A stretch of 35,205 nucleotides of DNA from Nitrospirota bacterium (lineage in GTDB: Bacteria > Nitrospirota > Thermodesulfovibrionia > SZUA-242): assembly GCA_027021335.1 (NCBI GenBank), contig JALUUO010000074.1:1-35205 (forward strand), given 5' to 3'. The position numbers and the translations under genes were made by a program. Positions 24,906-33,189 of the stretch are shown in pieces. The notes beneath the pieces were generated by a model. It ran no database searches. It was not told where the DNA came from and saw only the letters and a program-made list of their open reading frames with translations. Numbering within the stretch: position 1 is the first letter of the stretch; each line of letters starts with the position of its first letter.

Positions 24906-27515
24906 ATGATGGAGTCTGCAAATATTCACGTGAATCGACTGCCCGATTGGATACAACGAGCCTTTAAAAGCAGAAAGGCAATACGGGGGGCGCATTCCGC
25001 CCTTGTCGGACGCTTTCAAAGGTTTCAGGAGATTCTGTCTTTAAACAACCAGATTCTCCAACATATCGCTGATGCAAACAACAAGCTTAGTGGCGATTAT
25101 GTATTTGATCAGCGTTACGTACACACAAGTTCCAAAAATATTATCGGTCTTGTGGAAAAACTCGTTTATACGCTCGATGCCCTGGCGCCTGGAAAGTATC
25201 GCACGCTGCGTACAGTTTTTACCCGTATTCAAACAGAGATAGAACAGGAGCTTTCAGGACATCAAACCAAGGTATCAACAACTTTTGTGATTAATTACAA
25301 TAAGATATCCCACAACTCCATGGACGAAGTCGGAGCAAAAAGCGCCAATCTTGCAAAGGTCCACTCAGATCTCGGGCTTAAAATTCCTCGAGGTTTTGCG
25401 CTAACTGCATCCGCCTACCATGCTTTTATGACAGTCAACTCTTTAGAGCCGATGATAACCGGGATATACAAAGACTGGAAGGCAGAAAAAATCTCACTTA
25501 ATAAAGCCTCGGCCACTATACAAAGCCGAATTCAAAGCTGTTCGCTTCCGGCAAAACTGGAGCATGAACTAAACAGCGCTGTTAACTCGCTTATTCAGGG
25601 ACGCAGGCCGCTTATTGCGCTACGAAGCAGTGCCTGGCACGAGGACCGGCAGCACAGTTTTGCAGGACAGTACAAAACTGTTTTGAACATTCCGGCTGCA
25701 GAAGTCAGAGACGCGTATCGCAAGGTTTTGGCAAGCCTGTACAGCGAAAACGCCATGGTTTACCGGCACGAACAGGGATACCGGGAGCATGAGGTGGCTA
25801 TGCCTGTTGCATGCCAGGAGATGATAGATGCATCTGTAAGCGGAGTGCTTTACACCCGGGACCCCAGTATGCCGGAACGGGATACTTTAATAATGAATGC
25901 AACATGGGGCCTTGGTCTGCCCTTGGTTTCAGGAGAGGCCGGTGCGGACCGGTTTACAGTAAGCCGGGGTACATCTTTAAAAATTACCTCCATTCACGTA
26001 GCCAGAAAAAAAACTGCTCTACGGCTGAACATGAAAGGTGGAACCCGGATTGAAAACATAGAGCCAAGGATGCAGAGCCGTGCATGTCTTTCGATAAAAC
26101 AGGTCTTGGAAGTTGCTGAGGCAGGTGTCATGATCGAAAATGCTTTCAGACAGCCCCACGATATTGAATTTGCTTTTGACGAACTTGGACAACTCTTCAT
26201 CCTGCAGGCCCGTCCTCTAGCTCTTCGTCCAAGCAGGGTTGTCAAAGCAAAAGATCTTGCCGAAATTCTTTCAAACAGGGCGATTCTTTTAAAAGAACAG
26301 GGCGAGATCGCTCAACGAGGCATTGCCTCCGGGCCTGTCTTTGTCATTGAGTCAAAAGAAGATCTCGATAGTTTTCCGGACGGTGCTGTTTTGGTGGCTA
26401 AAACAGCTTCTCCGGTCCTTGCAAAAGTTCTGTCCCGGGCGGCAGCTCTGCTTACCGACGTGGGAATGGTTACAGGCCACCTGGCAACCGTAGCTCGTGA
26501 GTTTAGGGTGCCGTCTATTTTAAACTGTGGTAATGTCTCGACACTTCTAAGTAGCGGACAGAGCGTGACGGTTGACGCTGAAGACAACATTGTTTACGAG
26601 GGAATTGTTCCGGAACTACGTGACTACGCCCTCACCGAAGAACCAATTGAAGAGACTTACGAGTATAGACTGCTCCGGCGGGTCTTGAAAAAGATCGAAC
26701 CCTTGAGGTTGGTTGAACCTTTCGGAGAAAATTTCACGCCGGAAGACTGCCACAGCCTTCACGATATCACCAGGTTTGTGCATGAAAAGGCTGTCGAAGA
26801 ACTGATTCGCGGAACTCTGTATCGCGGGCGGGCGGCAAAACGTGCTCCACGGCTTGACTGGCATATTCCCCTGGATCTGTTTCTGATAGATATAGGGGGA
26901 GGTCTGCAGCCTGGTGCAGGAAACCGGATAACTCCAAAAGAGATCATTTCAACTCCGATGAAAGCCATTCTAAGGGGCATTGCCGTCCCTGGCGCCTGGG
27001 ACAGCAAACCAATGTCTGTAGATTTTACGAGTTTCATGTCGAGCTTAACTCGAACAACAACACCGGAGCTTGCAAAAACAGGATTTTCCGGACAAAACCT
27101 GGCTGTTTTATCAAGTCGGTACGTAAATCTCAGCCTGCGTCTTGGCTACCACTTTACAATGATCGACTCTTATGCGTCTGAGAGAGTTGACGACAACTAT
27201 ATTTATTTCCGTTTTTTTGGCGGAGTTACTGATGCAAAACGCCGTTCGCGCAGGGCACAATTTCTTGCCGACTCTCTAGCGCTGAACGACTTTAGAGTCG
27301 AGCTGCAAGGAGACCTTGTCATAGGCCGACTTAAGGGGATGGAAGAGCGGATCTTAATGAACCGGCTCTTTCTTCTCGGGGTAATGATAAGCTTTACCCG
27401 CCAGTTGGATCTGCGTATGATCAATGACAACGATGTTTCCCGTTTTGTTGAAAAGTTCAAAACAATTGTGGAGGAATCAGATGGGCACAAAAACCAGCAT
27501 TTTGATCTTGGATGA
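24906..27515 (+). CDS. PEP/pyruvate-binding multidomain protein (PEP synthase-like, without the usual C-terminal barrel)
   Basis: The protein has 869 residues. An N-terminal helical region (1-125) of unknown function precedes an ATP-grasp PPDK_N domain (about 135-440) with VGAKSANLAKV (142-152), LRSSAWHED (239-247), PHDIEFA (417-423) and LQARPL (433-438). A swivelling phosphohistidine domain follows (about 470-570) with His525 in VTGHLATVARE. PEP synthases then carry a PEP-binding barrel. Here residues 580-869 show no such motifs and instead contain RVDDNYIYFRFFGG. It may therefore move phosphate from ATP to its own His or to a partner rather than make PEP, which is inference. It overlaps the next response-regulator gene by 35 nt. 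ATG 24909 is an equal alternative start. Confidence 0.82.
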   Translation: MMESANIHVNRLPDWIQRAFKSRKAIRGAHSALVGRFQRFQEILSLNNQILQHIADANNKLSGDYVFDQRYVHTSSKNIIGLVEKLVYTLDALAPGKYRTLRTVFTRIQTEIEQELSGHQTKVSTTFVINYNKISHNSMDEVGAKSANLAKVHSDLGLKIPRGFALTASAYHAFMTVNSLEPMITGIYKDWKAEKISLNKASATIQSRIQSCSLPAKLEHELNSAVNSLIQGRRPLIALRSSAWHEDRQHSFAGQYKTVLNIPAAEVRDAYRKVLASLYSENAMVYRHEQGYREHEVAMPVACQEMIDASVSGVLYTRDPSMPERDTLIMNATWGLGLPLVSGEAGADRFTVSRGTSLKITSIHVARKKTALRLNMKGGTRIENIEPRMQSRACLSIKQVLEVAEAGVMIENAFRQPHDIEFAFDELGQLFILQARPLALRPSRVVKAKDLAEILSNRAILLKEQGEIAQRGIASGPVFVIESKEDLDSFPDGAVLVAKTASPVLAKVLSRAAALLTDVGMVTGHLATVAREFRVPSILNCGNVSTLLSSGQSVTVDAEDNIVYEGIVPELRDYALTEEPIEETYEYRLLRRVLKKIEPLRLVEPFGENFTPEDCHSLHDITRFVHEKAVEELIRGTLYRGRAAKRAPRLDWHIPLDLFLIDIGGGLQPGAGNRITPKEIISTPMKAILRGIAVPGAWDSKPMSVDFTSFMSSLTRTTTPELAKTGFSGQNLAVLSSRYVNLSLRLGYHFTMIDSYASERVDDNYIYFRFFGGVTDAKRRSRRAQFLADSLALNDFRVELQGDLVIGRLKGMEERILMNRLFLLGVMISFTRQLDLRMINDNDVSRFVEKFKTIVEESDGHKNQHFDLG

Positions 27516-27867
27516 CGAACCTATCGTCATAAAAAGACTGAAGCCGTCTCTGGAAAAAAAAGGCTACGAGGTTGAGGCTTTCACAGACAGCAGAGAGGCC
27601 CTTGCAAGGGTTCAAGAACAGGCGTTTGATATCGTTGTGACCGACCTGAAAATGGAAGGAATTGATGGCATGCAATTTCTTGAGGCTGTAAAGGAAACCT
27701 CGCCGGAAACAGAGGTTATAGTTATTACCGGATTCGCCACGATGGAGACGGCCAGAGAGTCATTCCGAAAGGGTGTTTCGGATTTTCTTGCAAAGCCGTT
27801 CAAACTGGGTGAGATAGTTGAAGCCATCGCAAAAGCGGAAGCAGAGCAAAAGAAAAAACGGGGGTAA
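27481..27867 (+). CDS. Single-domain response regulator (CheY-like)
   Basis: This 128-residue stand-alone receiver domain has the acidic pair Asp11/Asp12, phosphoacceptor Asp55 (VVTDLKMEGIDG), Thr83 and Lys105 (FLAKPF). The start is the ATG at 27481 behind a GGAGG 6 nt upstream. An in-frame ATG at 27424 has no homology and would overlap the PEP-domain gene further. There is no output domain, so it must act by protein contact or by phosphotransfer. Being translationally coupled to a phosphohistidine-domain protein, it may receive or relay its signal. A short Lys-rich tail ends the protein. Confidence 0.9.
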   Translation: MGTKTSILILDDEPIVIKRLKPSLEKKGYEVEAFTDSREALARVQEQAFDIVVTDLKMEGIDGMQFLEAVKETSPETEVIVITGFATMETARESFRKGVSDFLAKPFKLGEIVEAIAKAEAEQKKKRG

Positions 27868-27872
27868 GAATT

Positions 27873-28718
27873 ATGTGGAGGTCATTGATCTACCTTGATG
27901 AAGACCTGCCTTCAAGCATAGCTTTACGGTTTGCTGCGGAACAGGCGAATAAAACAGGCGGACGCTTGCAGGTCTTACATGTTGAAGACCCGGGAAAGAA
28001 AGCCGCTCCGGGTACGGGCTGGGTTCGAAGGTCCTGGGAACAGGGCCTTATAAAGGCAGGGTTGGATGAAGTGCATCGCCTGTTAAAAACAGAAAAGGTT
28101 AACTGTCCCCACATCAGTTCACCAAAGATTTTGGTCGGAAGCCGTGACGATGAAGTTTTAAATGAGTTGCGGCATGGTATGTACGACCTGTATGTGGAAG
28201 GGTACCTTAATACGTCGAGCACAAAAGATTTTTTAAAACTCCTAAACGGCAAGCGTTTTCAAAACACAACCTGTCCGGTAATGCTGGTGAAAAACATGGT
28301 TCCGGTTCACAACATATTGATTCTAGCCGGCGAAGCGGTACCTTTTGAAGTGCTACTTCCGTACTTTGAAAAGATCTACGGAACTTTCGACGGACAACTC
28401 GATATCACCATGCTTTACTACCGGTTTGGAGAAGAGAAGGAACTCGTCTTCCAGGCAAGAGAAGAGGCCGGTTCGTATCTCTACAAAGCTGAAGAGATGC
28501 TAGCTGCAGCGGGCTGGGAAGACGTAGAATGCCAAGTGGTTCAGGGCACACCGGAGCAGACGGCAGTTTACATGCGTAATTACGGCCTGGTGTTTTCAAG
28601 TTTTCCAAGCCGGCAAACACCCAGGGCAGAACTTTTAGCCTTGCTTTCAAACCCTGTACTGCTTTGCAAGCCTAAAAAAGCCCGCTCGAAAAAAGCCGGG
28701 AAAGGAGGTTTGATATGA
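27873..28718 (+). CDS. Universal stress protein, two degenerate USP domains (copy 1)
   Basis: The protein has 281 residues and reads as two UspA-like alpha/beta domains in tandem (about 1-143 and 144-270). Each ends in a strand of the type CPVMLVKN or PVLLCKP, as USP folds do. The classical ATP-binding G-x2-G-x9-G-(S/T) signature is not evident in either half, so ligand binding is uncertain. It begins 5 nt after the response regulator and its stop overlaps the next USP gene (ATGA). The C-terminus is basic (KKARSKKAGKGG). Confidence 0.75.
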   Translation: MWRSLIYLDEDLPSSIALRFAAEQANKTGGRLQVLHVEDPGKKAAPGTGWVRRSWEQGLIKAGLDEVHRLLKTEKVNCPHISSPKILVGSRDDEVLNELRHGMYDLYVEGYLNTSSTKDFLKLLNGKRFQNTTCPVMLVKNMVPVHNILILAGEAVPFEVLLPYFEKIYGTFDGQLDITMLYYRFGEEKELVFQAREEAGSYLYKAEEMLAAAGWEDVECQVVQGTPEQTAVYMRNYGLVFSSFPSRQTPRAELLALLSNPVLLCKPKKARSKKAGKGGLI

Positions 28719-29554
28719 AGCTTCTGGTTGTGGTAGATGCCGAAGAGTACAGCCGTCAAGCGGCACGTATTGCTGCGCGTTTCGCGATTAATACCTGGGC
28801 GGATGTAACGATTCTTGCTCTGCAGGCCAAAAATGGAGATACCCTCAATGCCAGGCTCTTAGATGCATTACCAGAAATTCAATGCATGTTTTTAGGCAAT
28901 GACTCTCCCTTTGGAGAGTACAAGGATACCGGTTTTCAAGCTGTTTCTGATGGCACTTGGGAGATGGATAGAACCGGCTCCGACGGCCGAAAACAGCTGA
29001 AAGTCTTGGTTCGGCGTGGAGACTGGCTTAGGATAGTCTCGGAACAACTTGAACAAGAGCAGGCCGATTTCCTTTTTCTTGGTGCATCGTCAGATAAGCC
29101 CGAGTGGGAGGGAGAACTGCGTTTTCCGCAAAAAGTGGCTGCCACAGTTCCTTGCTCCTCTTTTGTGGTTAAGGGTTCAAGCATGGGAAAGACCCTGGTT
29201 TGCTGTCTGGACCAGGCGAGTGTGAGCCAGGAATCCCTCGAAATTATCAATCAATTGGTTACCATACAGGAAGCCGAACTGAAAATAGTCGGCCTGACCG
29301 GTCCACACGGATTACGCGAAAAAGTAGAAGAACGGATGATGCAGGTTCTTCGCTACTATACTGAACGCGGAGTTCGCGCCTGGGTCAGACTGGTGAATGA
29401 AGAAGAGCTGCCGGCTTTTGCACACGAGGCATCGAAAACCGGAACGCTTGGACTATGGCTTGGTAAAAAATCGCTGTTGACAAAGTTTTTTTCCAAGGAC
29501 CGGTTGGAACAGTTCATAACGGCTTCCGAATCATCGGTTGTGATTCTGAAATAA
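28715..29554 (+). CDS. Universal stress protein, two USP domains (copy 2)
   Basis: This 279-residue protein is a second tandem USP. The first domain opens MKLLVVVDAEEYSRQAARIAARFA, the classic UspA start, and ends FLGASSDK...VPCSSFVVKG (about 122-152), a reduced form of the nucleotide-binding loop. The second half opens TLVCCLDQASVSQESLEIINQL and ends SSVVILK. It probably pairs with copy 1, since the two are coupled by a 4-nt overlap and are similar in length and layout. Function is inferred as stress or energy-state sensing beside an ion antiporter. Confidence 0.78.
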   Translation: MKLLVVVDAEEYSRQAARIAARFAINTWADVTILALQAKNGDTLNARLLDALPEIQCMFLGNDSPFGEYKDTGFQAVSDGTWEMDRTGSDGRKQLKVLVRRGDWLRIVSEQLEQEQADFLFLGASSDKPEWEGELRFPQKVAATVPCSSFVVKGSSMGKTLVCCLDQASVSQESLEIINQLVTIQEAELKIVGLTGPHGLREKVEERMMQVLRYYTERGVRAWVRLVNEEELPAFAHEASKTGTLGLWLGKKSLLTKFFSKDRLEQFITASESSVVILK

Positions 29555-29639
29555 TTTTAAAATAGTTATGAAATAATCCTTAAATAGTATCGTTGTTAAA
29601 AATACTTTATATTTTCTAAGTGTATTAATGGAGGCAAAA

Positions 29640-31055
29640 TTGAAAAAGTTGTCGGTTTATTTTTTTACAAGTATGTTTTTAGTGTTAGGTTTTTGTTCAC
29701 CGGTCCTGGCTAATGAAGGAGCTACACGCCTGCTGTCATTGGTAAATCACCCGGCAGGTTATATCTCGATTACTGTCTTTATCATTGCGTACCTTCTGGT
29801 GATGTCCGAAGAGTTTTCTATGATGAGAAAATCTAAACCAGTGGTACTTGCGGCCGGAATTATATGGGTAGTCATAGCTATTGTATATGCCAGGCACGGT
29901 TTTACCCATGCGGCAGAAAACGCGGTGCGCCAGAATATTCTGGAATTTGCCGAGCTGATGCTGTTTCTCCTGGTGGCCATGACATATATCAATGCGCTGG
30001 AGGAGCGGCTTGCCTTTGAGGCGCTACGTTTCTGGTTGGTCAGCAAAGGGTTTACATACCGACAGATGTTTTGGTTTACCGGTATTCTCGCCCTGTTTCT
30101 CTCACCTGTTGCCGACAACCTGACCACCGCTTTGGTGATGTGTTCAGTTGTCATGGCTGTAGGTTCCGACAATTCACGTTTTGTTGGAATCAGTTGCATT
30201 AATATCGTGGTAGCAGCTAATGCCGGTGGCGCCTTCAGTCCGTTTGGCGATATTACAACCCTTATGGTATGGCAGAAGGGCATCGTAAATTTCTGGACAT
30301 TCTTCTCGTTATTTATACCATCCATGGTGAACTTTCTGGTTCCAGCCATGCTAATGCACTTTGCCGTTCCTGCCGGCCGACCTGAAGCTCCTGTCGAAGA
30401 TGTAGTGGTGATGAAGCGTGGAGCCAAAAGCATCATGGTGCTTTTTTTGTTGACAATAGTCACGGCGGTAAGCTTCCATAACTTTCTGCATCTGCCGCCA
30501 ATGCTTGGAATGATGACAGGCCTGGCCTACCTGCAGCTCTTTGGTTATTACCTGCGCCGTACCCATAAAAAAGTCATAGCTGCAGATGCCGATAACAACA
30601 AGAATACTGATAACTCTTTTGATATCTTCCGTAAGATCTCCCGCGCTGAATGGGACACCCTACTCTTCTTCTATGGAGTAATCCTCTGTGTCGGAGGACT
30701 GGGTTTTATAGGTTATCTAAGTATGGCTTCCGAGTTAATGTATGGACAGTGGGGAGCAACTTTTGCCAATACCGCCGTGGGCGTGCTTTCATCTATCGTT
30801 GATAATATTCCGGTGATGTTTGCGGTATTAAGCATGGAGCCGGGAATGCCCCAGGGACAATGGCTGCTGGTTACTCTCACTGCCGGCGTAGGTGGCAGCC
30901 TGCTCTCAATCGGCTCTGCGGCCGGAGTGGCCCTGATGGGGCATGCCAAGGGCAAATACACATTCTTTGGTCATCTGAAATGGACCCCGGTAATTGCACT
31001 TGGATATGGTGCCAGCATTATTACCCATATTTGGATCAATGCTTCAATGTTTTAA
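29640..31055 (+). CDS. nhaD: Na+/H+ antiporter, NhaD type
   Basis: This inner-membrane sodium:proton antiporter has 471 residues and about twelve helices. The family region FLSPVADNLTTALVMCSVVMAVG and the later SSIVDNIPVMFAVLSM each keep an acidic residue in an N-rich helix, typical of the ion-transport superfamily. A signal-like N-terminus (MKKLSVYFFTSMFLVLGFCSPVLA) precedes the first helix, a known feature of NhaD. The start is TTG 29640: TGGAGG (29629-29634) is 5 nt before it but overlaps the in-frame ATG at 29628. The gene lies 85 nt after the USP pair, in the same direction, and may be the last of that operon. Together with NQR it implies a sodium cycle. Confidence 0.88.
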   Translation: MKKLSVYFFTSMFLVLGFCSPVLANEGATRLLSLVNHPAGYISITVFIIAYLLVMSEEFSMMRKSKPVVLAAGIIWVVIAIVYARHGFTHAAENAVRQNILEFAELMLFLLVAMTYINALEERLAFEALRFWLVSKGFTYRQMFWFTGILALFLSPVADNLTTALVMCSVVMAVGSDNSRFVGISCINIVVAANAGGAFSPFGDITTLMVWQKGIVNFWTFFSLFIPSMVNFLVPAMLMHFAVPAGRPEAPVEDVVVMKRGAKSIMVLFLLTIVTAVSFHNFLHLPPMLGMMTGLAYLQLFGYYLRRTHKKVIAADADNNKNTDNSFDIFRKISRAEWDTLLFFYGVILCVGGLGFIGYLSMASELMYGQWGATFANTAVGVLSSIVDNIPVMFAVLSMEPGMPQGQWLLVTLTAGVGGSLLSIGSAAGVALMGHAKGKYTFFGHLKWTPVIALGYGASIITHIWINASMF

Positions 31056-31078
31056 CACTTTTTTAACACTTTTTGGGT

Positions 31079-32383
31079 CTAAGCCTTGCAACCTTCGGTC
31101 AGTTCTGCGTCGAACATGCCTTTAAGAATCTTGGACGCGCAGAACTCACCGCACATCGTACAGTGCTCTTCGTCCGCTCCTCCTCTTTTACTGCGGACAT
31201 CCCTGGCCTGATCAGGAGTGATGGCCAATTCAAACTGCTCTTTCCACTTCAGGTCGCGTCTTGCCTTGCTCATGGCAAGATCGCGGCTTTTATCTTTGAA
31301 CTTAACCATATCTCCCACGTGCGCTGCAATGCGAGCGGTAATAACTCCTTCGCGCACATCTTCCGGGTAAGGCAGGCCCACGTGTTCCGCAGGCGTGACA
31401 TAGCATAAAAAGTCGGCTCCGAAAGAACTTGATATCGCCTGTCCTATGGCGGCTGTAACGTGATCGTACCCTGGAGCAATATCAGTGGTGATCGGCCCCA
31501 GCATATAGAACGGAGCCTCGTTCGACATACGCTTTTGAACGATGATGTTTGCTTCTATTTCGTCGATGGGTATATGTCCCGGACCTTCCACCATCATCTG
31601 GCAGCCCATTTTTCTTCCAGTATCTGCAAGCTCACAGTTGATGATCAGCTCTTGAATCTGTACGCGGTCGGTGGAGTCTCCAATTGCTCCAGCCCGAAAA
31701 CCATTTCCAAGCGAAAGCACCACATCATGTTTTTTTAAGATAGCAGCTACACGGTCAAAGTGCTCATAAAGAGGATTTTCTTTATTGTTATGAAGCATCC
31801 AGGCCGTCAAGTAGGACCCTCCCTTTGATACCAGGCCGCCAAAGCGGTAGTTCTGGTTTCGAAGCCTCTCTATGGTCATACGGTTTATGCCACAGTGTAT
31901 AGCCATAAAGGAAACTCCCTCTTCGCACTGCTGCTCTATAATATCAAAGAGAAATTCTTCCGGCATATCTATAGCGGCGCCGTACTTATCTATAGCCAGG
32001 GCAAATGCCTCGTAGAGCGGCACTGTGCCGACAGGAAGACTTATCGAATCCATGACTCTTCGCCTGATATCAGCGATATCACCACCCACTGAAAGATCCA
32101 TAAGTGTGTCAGCGCCTGCCTCTTCAGCTATTTGCGCCTTTTTTATCTCCATCTCCACATCAGCTATGGAAGTGGAAGTGCCTATGGATGCATTTATTTT
32201 TGTTTTAAGACCTTTGCCTATTCCGACAACATTGGTCTTACGGTTTTTGTTGTTGGGAATGACTATATGACCCTCGGCCACTCTTCTAAGTACGCTTTCC
32301 ACTGGCAGAGCCTCATCATCGGCCACCTGCCTGATTTCTTCGGTTATCTCGTTTTTTACGGCTTTTTCAACCTGGCTGCTCAT
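31079..32383 (-). CDS. thiC: Phosphomethylpyrimidine synthase ThiC
   Basis: ThiC is the radical SAM enzyme that rearranges aminoimidazole ribotide into the pyrimidine of thiamine. It has 434 residues, the short form lacking the long N-terminal domain of enterobacterial ThiC. The barrel is complete (KTKINASIGTS, TLMDLSVGGD, MEGPGHIP, GPITTDIAPGYDH). The C-terminal cluster motif reads CTMCGEFC (Cys408, Cys411, Cys415): C-x2-C-x3-C, one residue shorter than the C-x2-C-x4-C of Escherichia coli. It converges on nhaD with a 23-nt gap. A GGGGTGAGG Shine-Dalgarno lies upstream. No TPP riboswitch could be recognised in its leader. Confidence 0.95.
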   Translation of the reverse strand: MSSQVEKAVKNEITEEIRQVADDEALPVESVLRRVAEGHIVIPNNKNRKTNVVGIGKGLKTKINASIGTSTSIADVEMEIKKAQIAEEAGADTLMDLSVGGDIADIRRRVMDSISLPVGTVPLYEAFALAIDKYGAAIDMPEEFLFDIIEQQCEEGVSFMAIHCGINRMTIERLRNQNYRFGGLVSKGGSYLTAWMLHNNKENPLYEHFDRVAAILKKHDVVLSLGNGFRAGAIGDSTDRVQIQELIINCELADTGRKMGCQMMVEGPGHIPIDEIEANIIVQKRMSNEAPFYMLGPITTDIAPGYDHVTAAIGQAISSSFGADFLCYVTPAEHVGLPYPEDVREGVITARIAAHVGDMVKFKDKSRDLAMSKARRDLKWKEQFELAITPDQARDVRSKRGGADEEHCTMCGEFCASKILKGMFDAELTEGCKA

Positions 32384-32809
32384 AATGTTTACCTCACCCC
32401 TAAATTATTACAGATAAGTAAATTGAAAAATCAGGCCAATCGGACTGATAAGACTGATTAAATTAACATAAGTTCTGCCGGTGTCACAATTTTCAGTGTT
32501 TTTTCACCTGCATACCTGATCCAGCTATTCATTATTTTCAGCATGATATGGATTCATGCAAATATCCCTTCGGATAAAGCTGACTTAACAACTATGGATG
32601 AACTTTGAATCTTCTCAAACTCTTCCGGTTCCGGCGTAGGTAAGGACGTAATGACGTAAGGATTACCGCGTACCATGGCGGCTCAATGCCCAATATCTGC
32701 TCATATAAACGTGTATCTTTCATGGATCATATTATAAAGCAAACAATGAATTTTCACCCCATAAATCCTGAAGAGCCTCTGTAAATATGCTCTCAACTGG
32801 AACTTCAGC
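32384..32809 (-). other. thiC leader and decayed mobile-element interval
   Basis: About 425 bases with no intact gene. Next to thiC lies an AT-rich leader with the near-tandem heptads GACTGATAAGACTGAT (about 32444-32459). No TPP aptamer core (CTGAGA or the CCTGATCTGG-type segment) is present in the thiC orientation. Further out is the ISL3-type transposase relic, reported separately. Confidence 0.5.
32592..32723 (-). pseudogene. N-terminal relic of an ISL3-family transposase
   Basis: A 43-codon frame opens with MKDTRLYEQILGIEPPWY, which resembles the N-terminus of ISL3-family transposases as I recall it (LYxQILGxxxPWxV). After PPWYAV it runs into unrelated basic sequence and stops. The remaining ~370 residues of a normal transposase are absent, and no terminal repeats were found. 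It is dead and shows that this junction has taken insertions. Confidence 0.5.
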
Positions 32810-33142
32810 CTAAACACTGGCTCCCTTAAATATCTGAAATACAATAGGTATTGCATTTTCAGGTTTTCCGCTTGGTTGTACTTGCGTTATCTTTTCCATC
32901 TGTTCTGTTGGAGGGATCCTGCACATTACTAAGATTGTTACATCTTTAACTATACGTCCAGGATGGTCAATCTTGAATTCTTCACTTATCACATAAGATA
33001 CATATGTCTTTAGTTTCTCTATCAGCAAATTTAACCTTTTAACTGGGTCTGTCGTAATCCCTGCATCAGTTATGACAAGTTGTACTTTCCCGTCTTCTGT
33101 AGTAGTTGAGATATCGATACGATCAGTTTCTTCTAATGGCAT
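32810..33142 (-). CDS. Small protein of unknown function (possibly DUF6572-like)
   Basis: The protein has 110 residues, acidic in the first half, with no signal peptide or membrane helix. The opening MPLEETDRIDISTTTEDGKVQLVITD, followed by a Lys/Leu helix (KRLNLLIEKLKTYVSYV), resembles small DUF6572-type proteins of unknown role; this is recalled by eye and not certain. It lies 47 nt downstream of the 336-residue gene on the same strand, so the two are probably one transcript. Such small acidic proteins next to a nuclease-like gene are sometimes immunity proteins. That would be a guess here. Confidence 0.6.
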   Translation of the reverse strand: MPLEETDRIDISTTTEDGKVQLVITDAGITTDPVKRLNLLIEKLKTYVSYVISEEFKIDHPGRIVKDVTILVMCRIPPTEQMEKITQVQPSGKPENAIPIVFQIFKGASV

Positions 33143-33189
33143 ATTGTTATTCCTTCTTGTAAGTTAGTTTTTTACAATAAATACCTTTA

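Noticed and set aside
32384-32600. TPP riboswitch upstream of thiC
   Set aside because: A segment ACCTGATCCAGC near 32515 recalls the TPP aptamer core, but it is on the + strand, opposite to thiC, and CTGAGA and the other conserved parts are missing.
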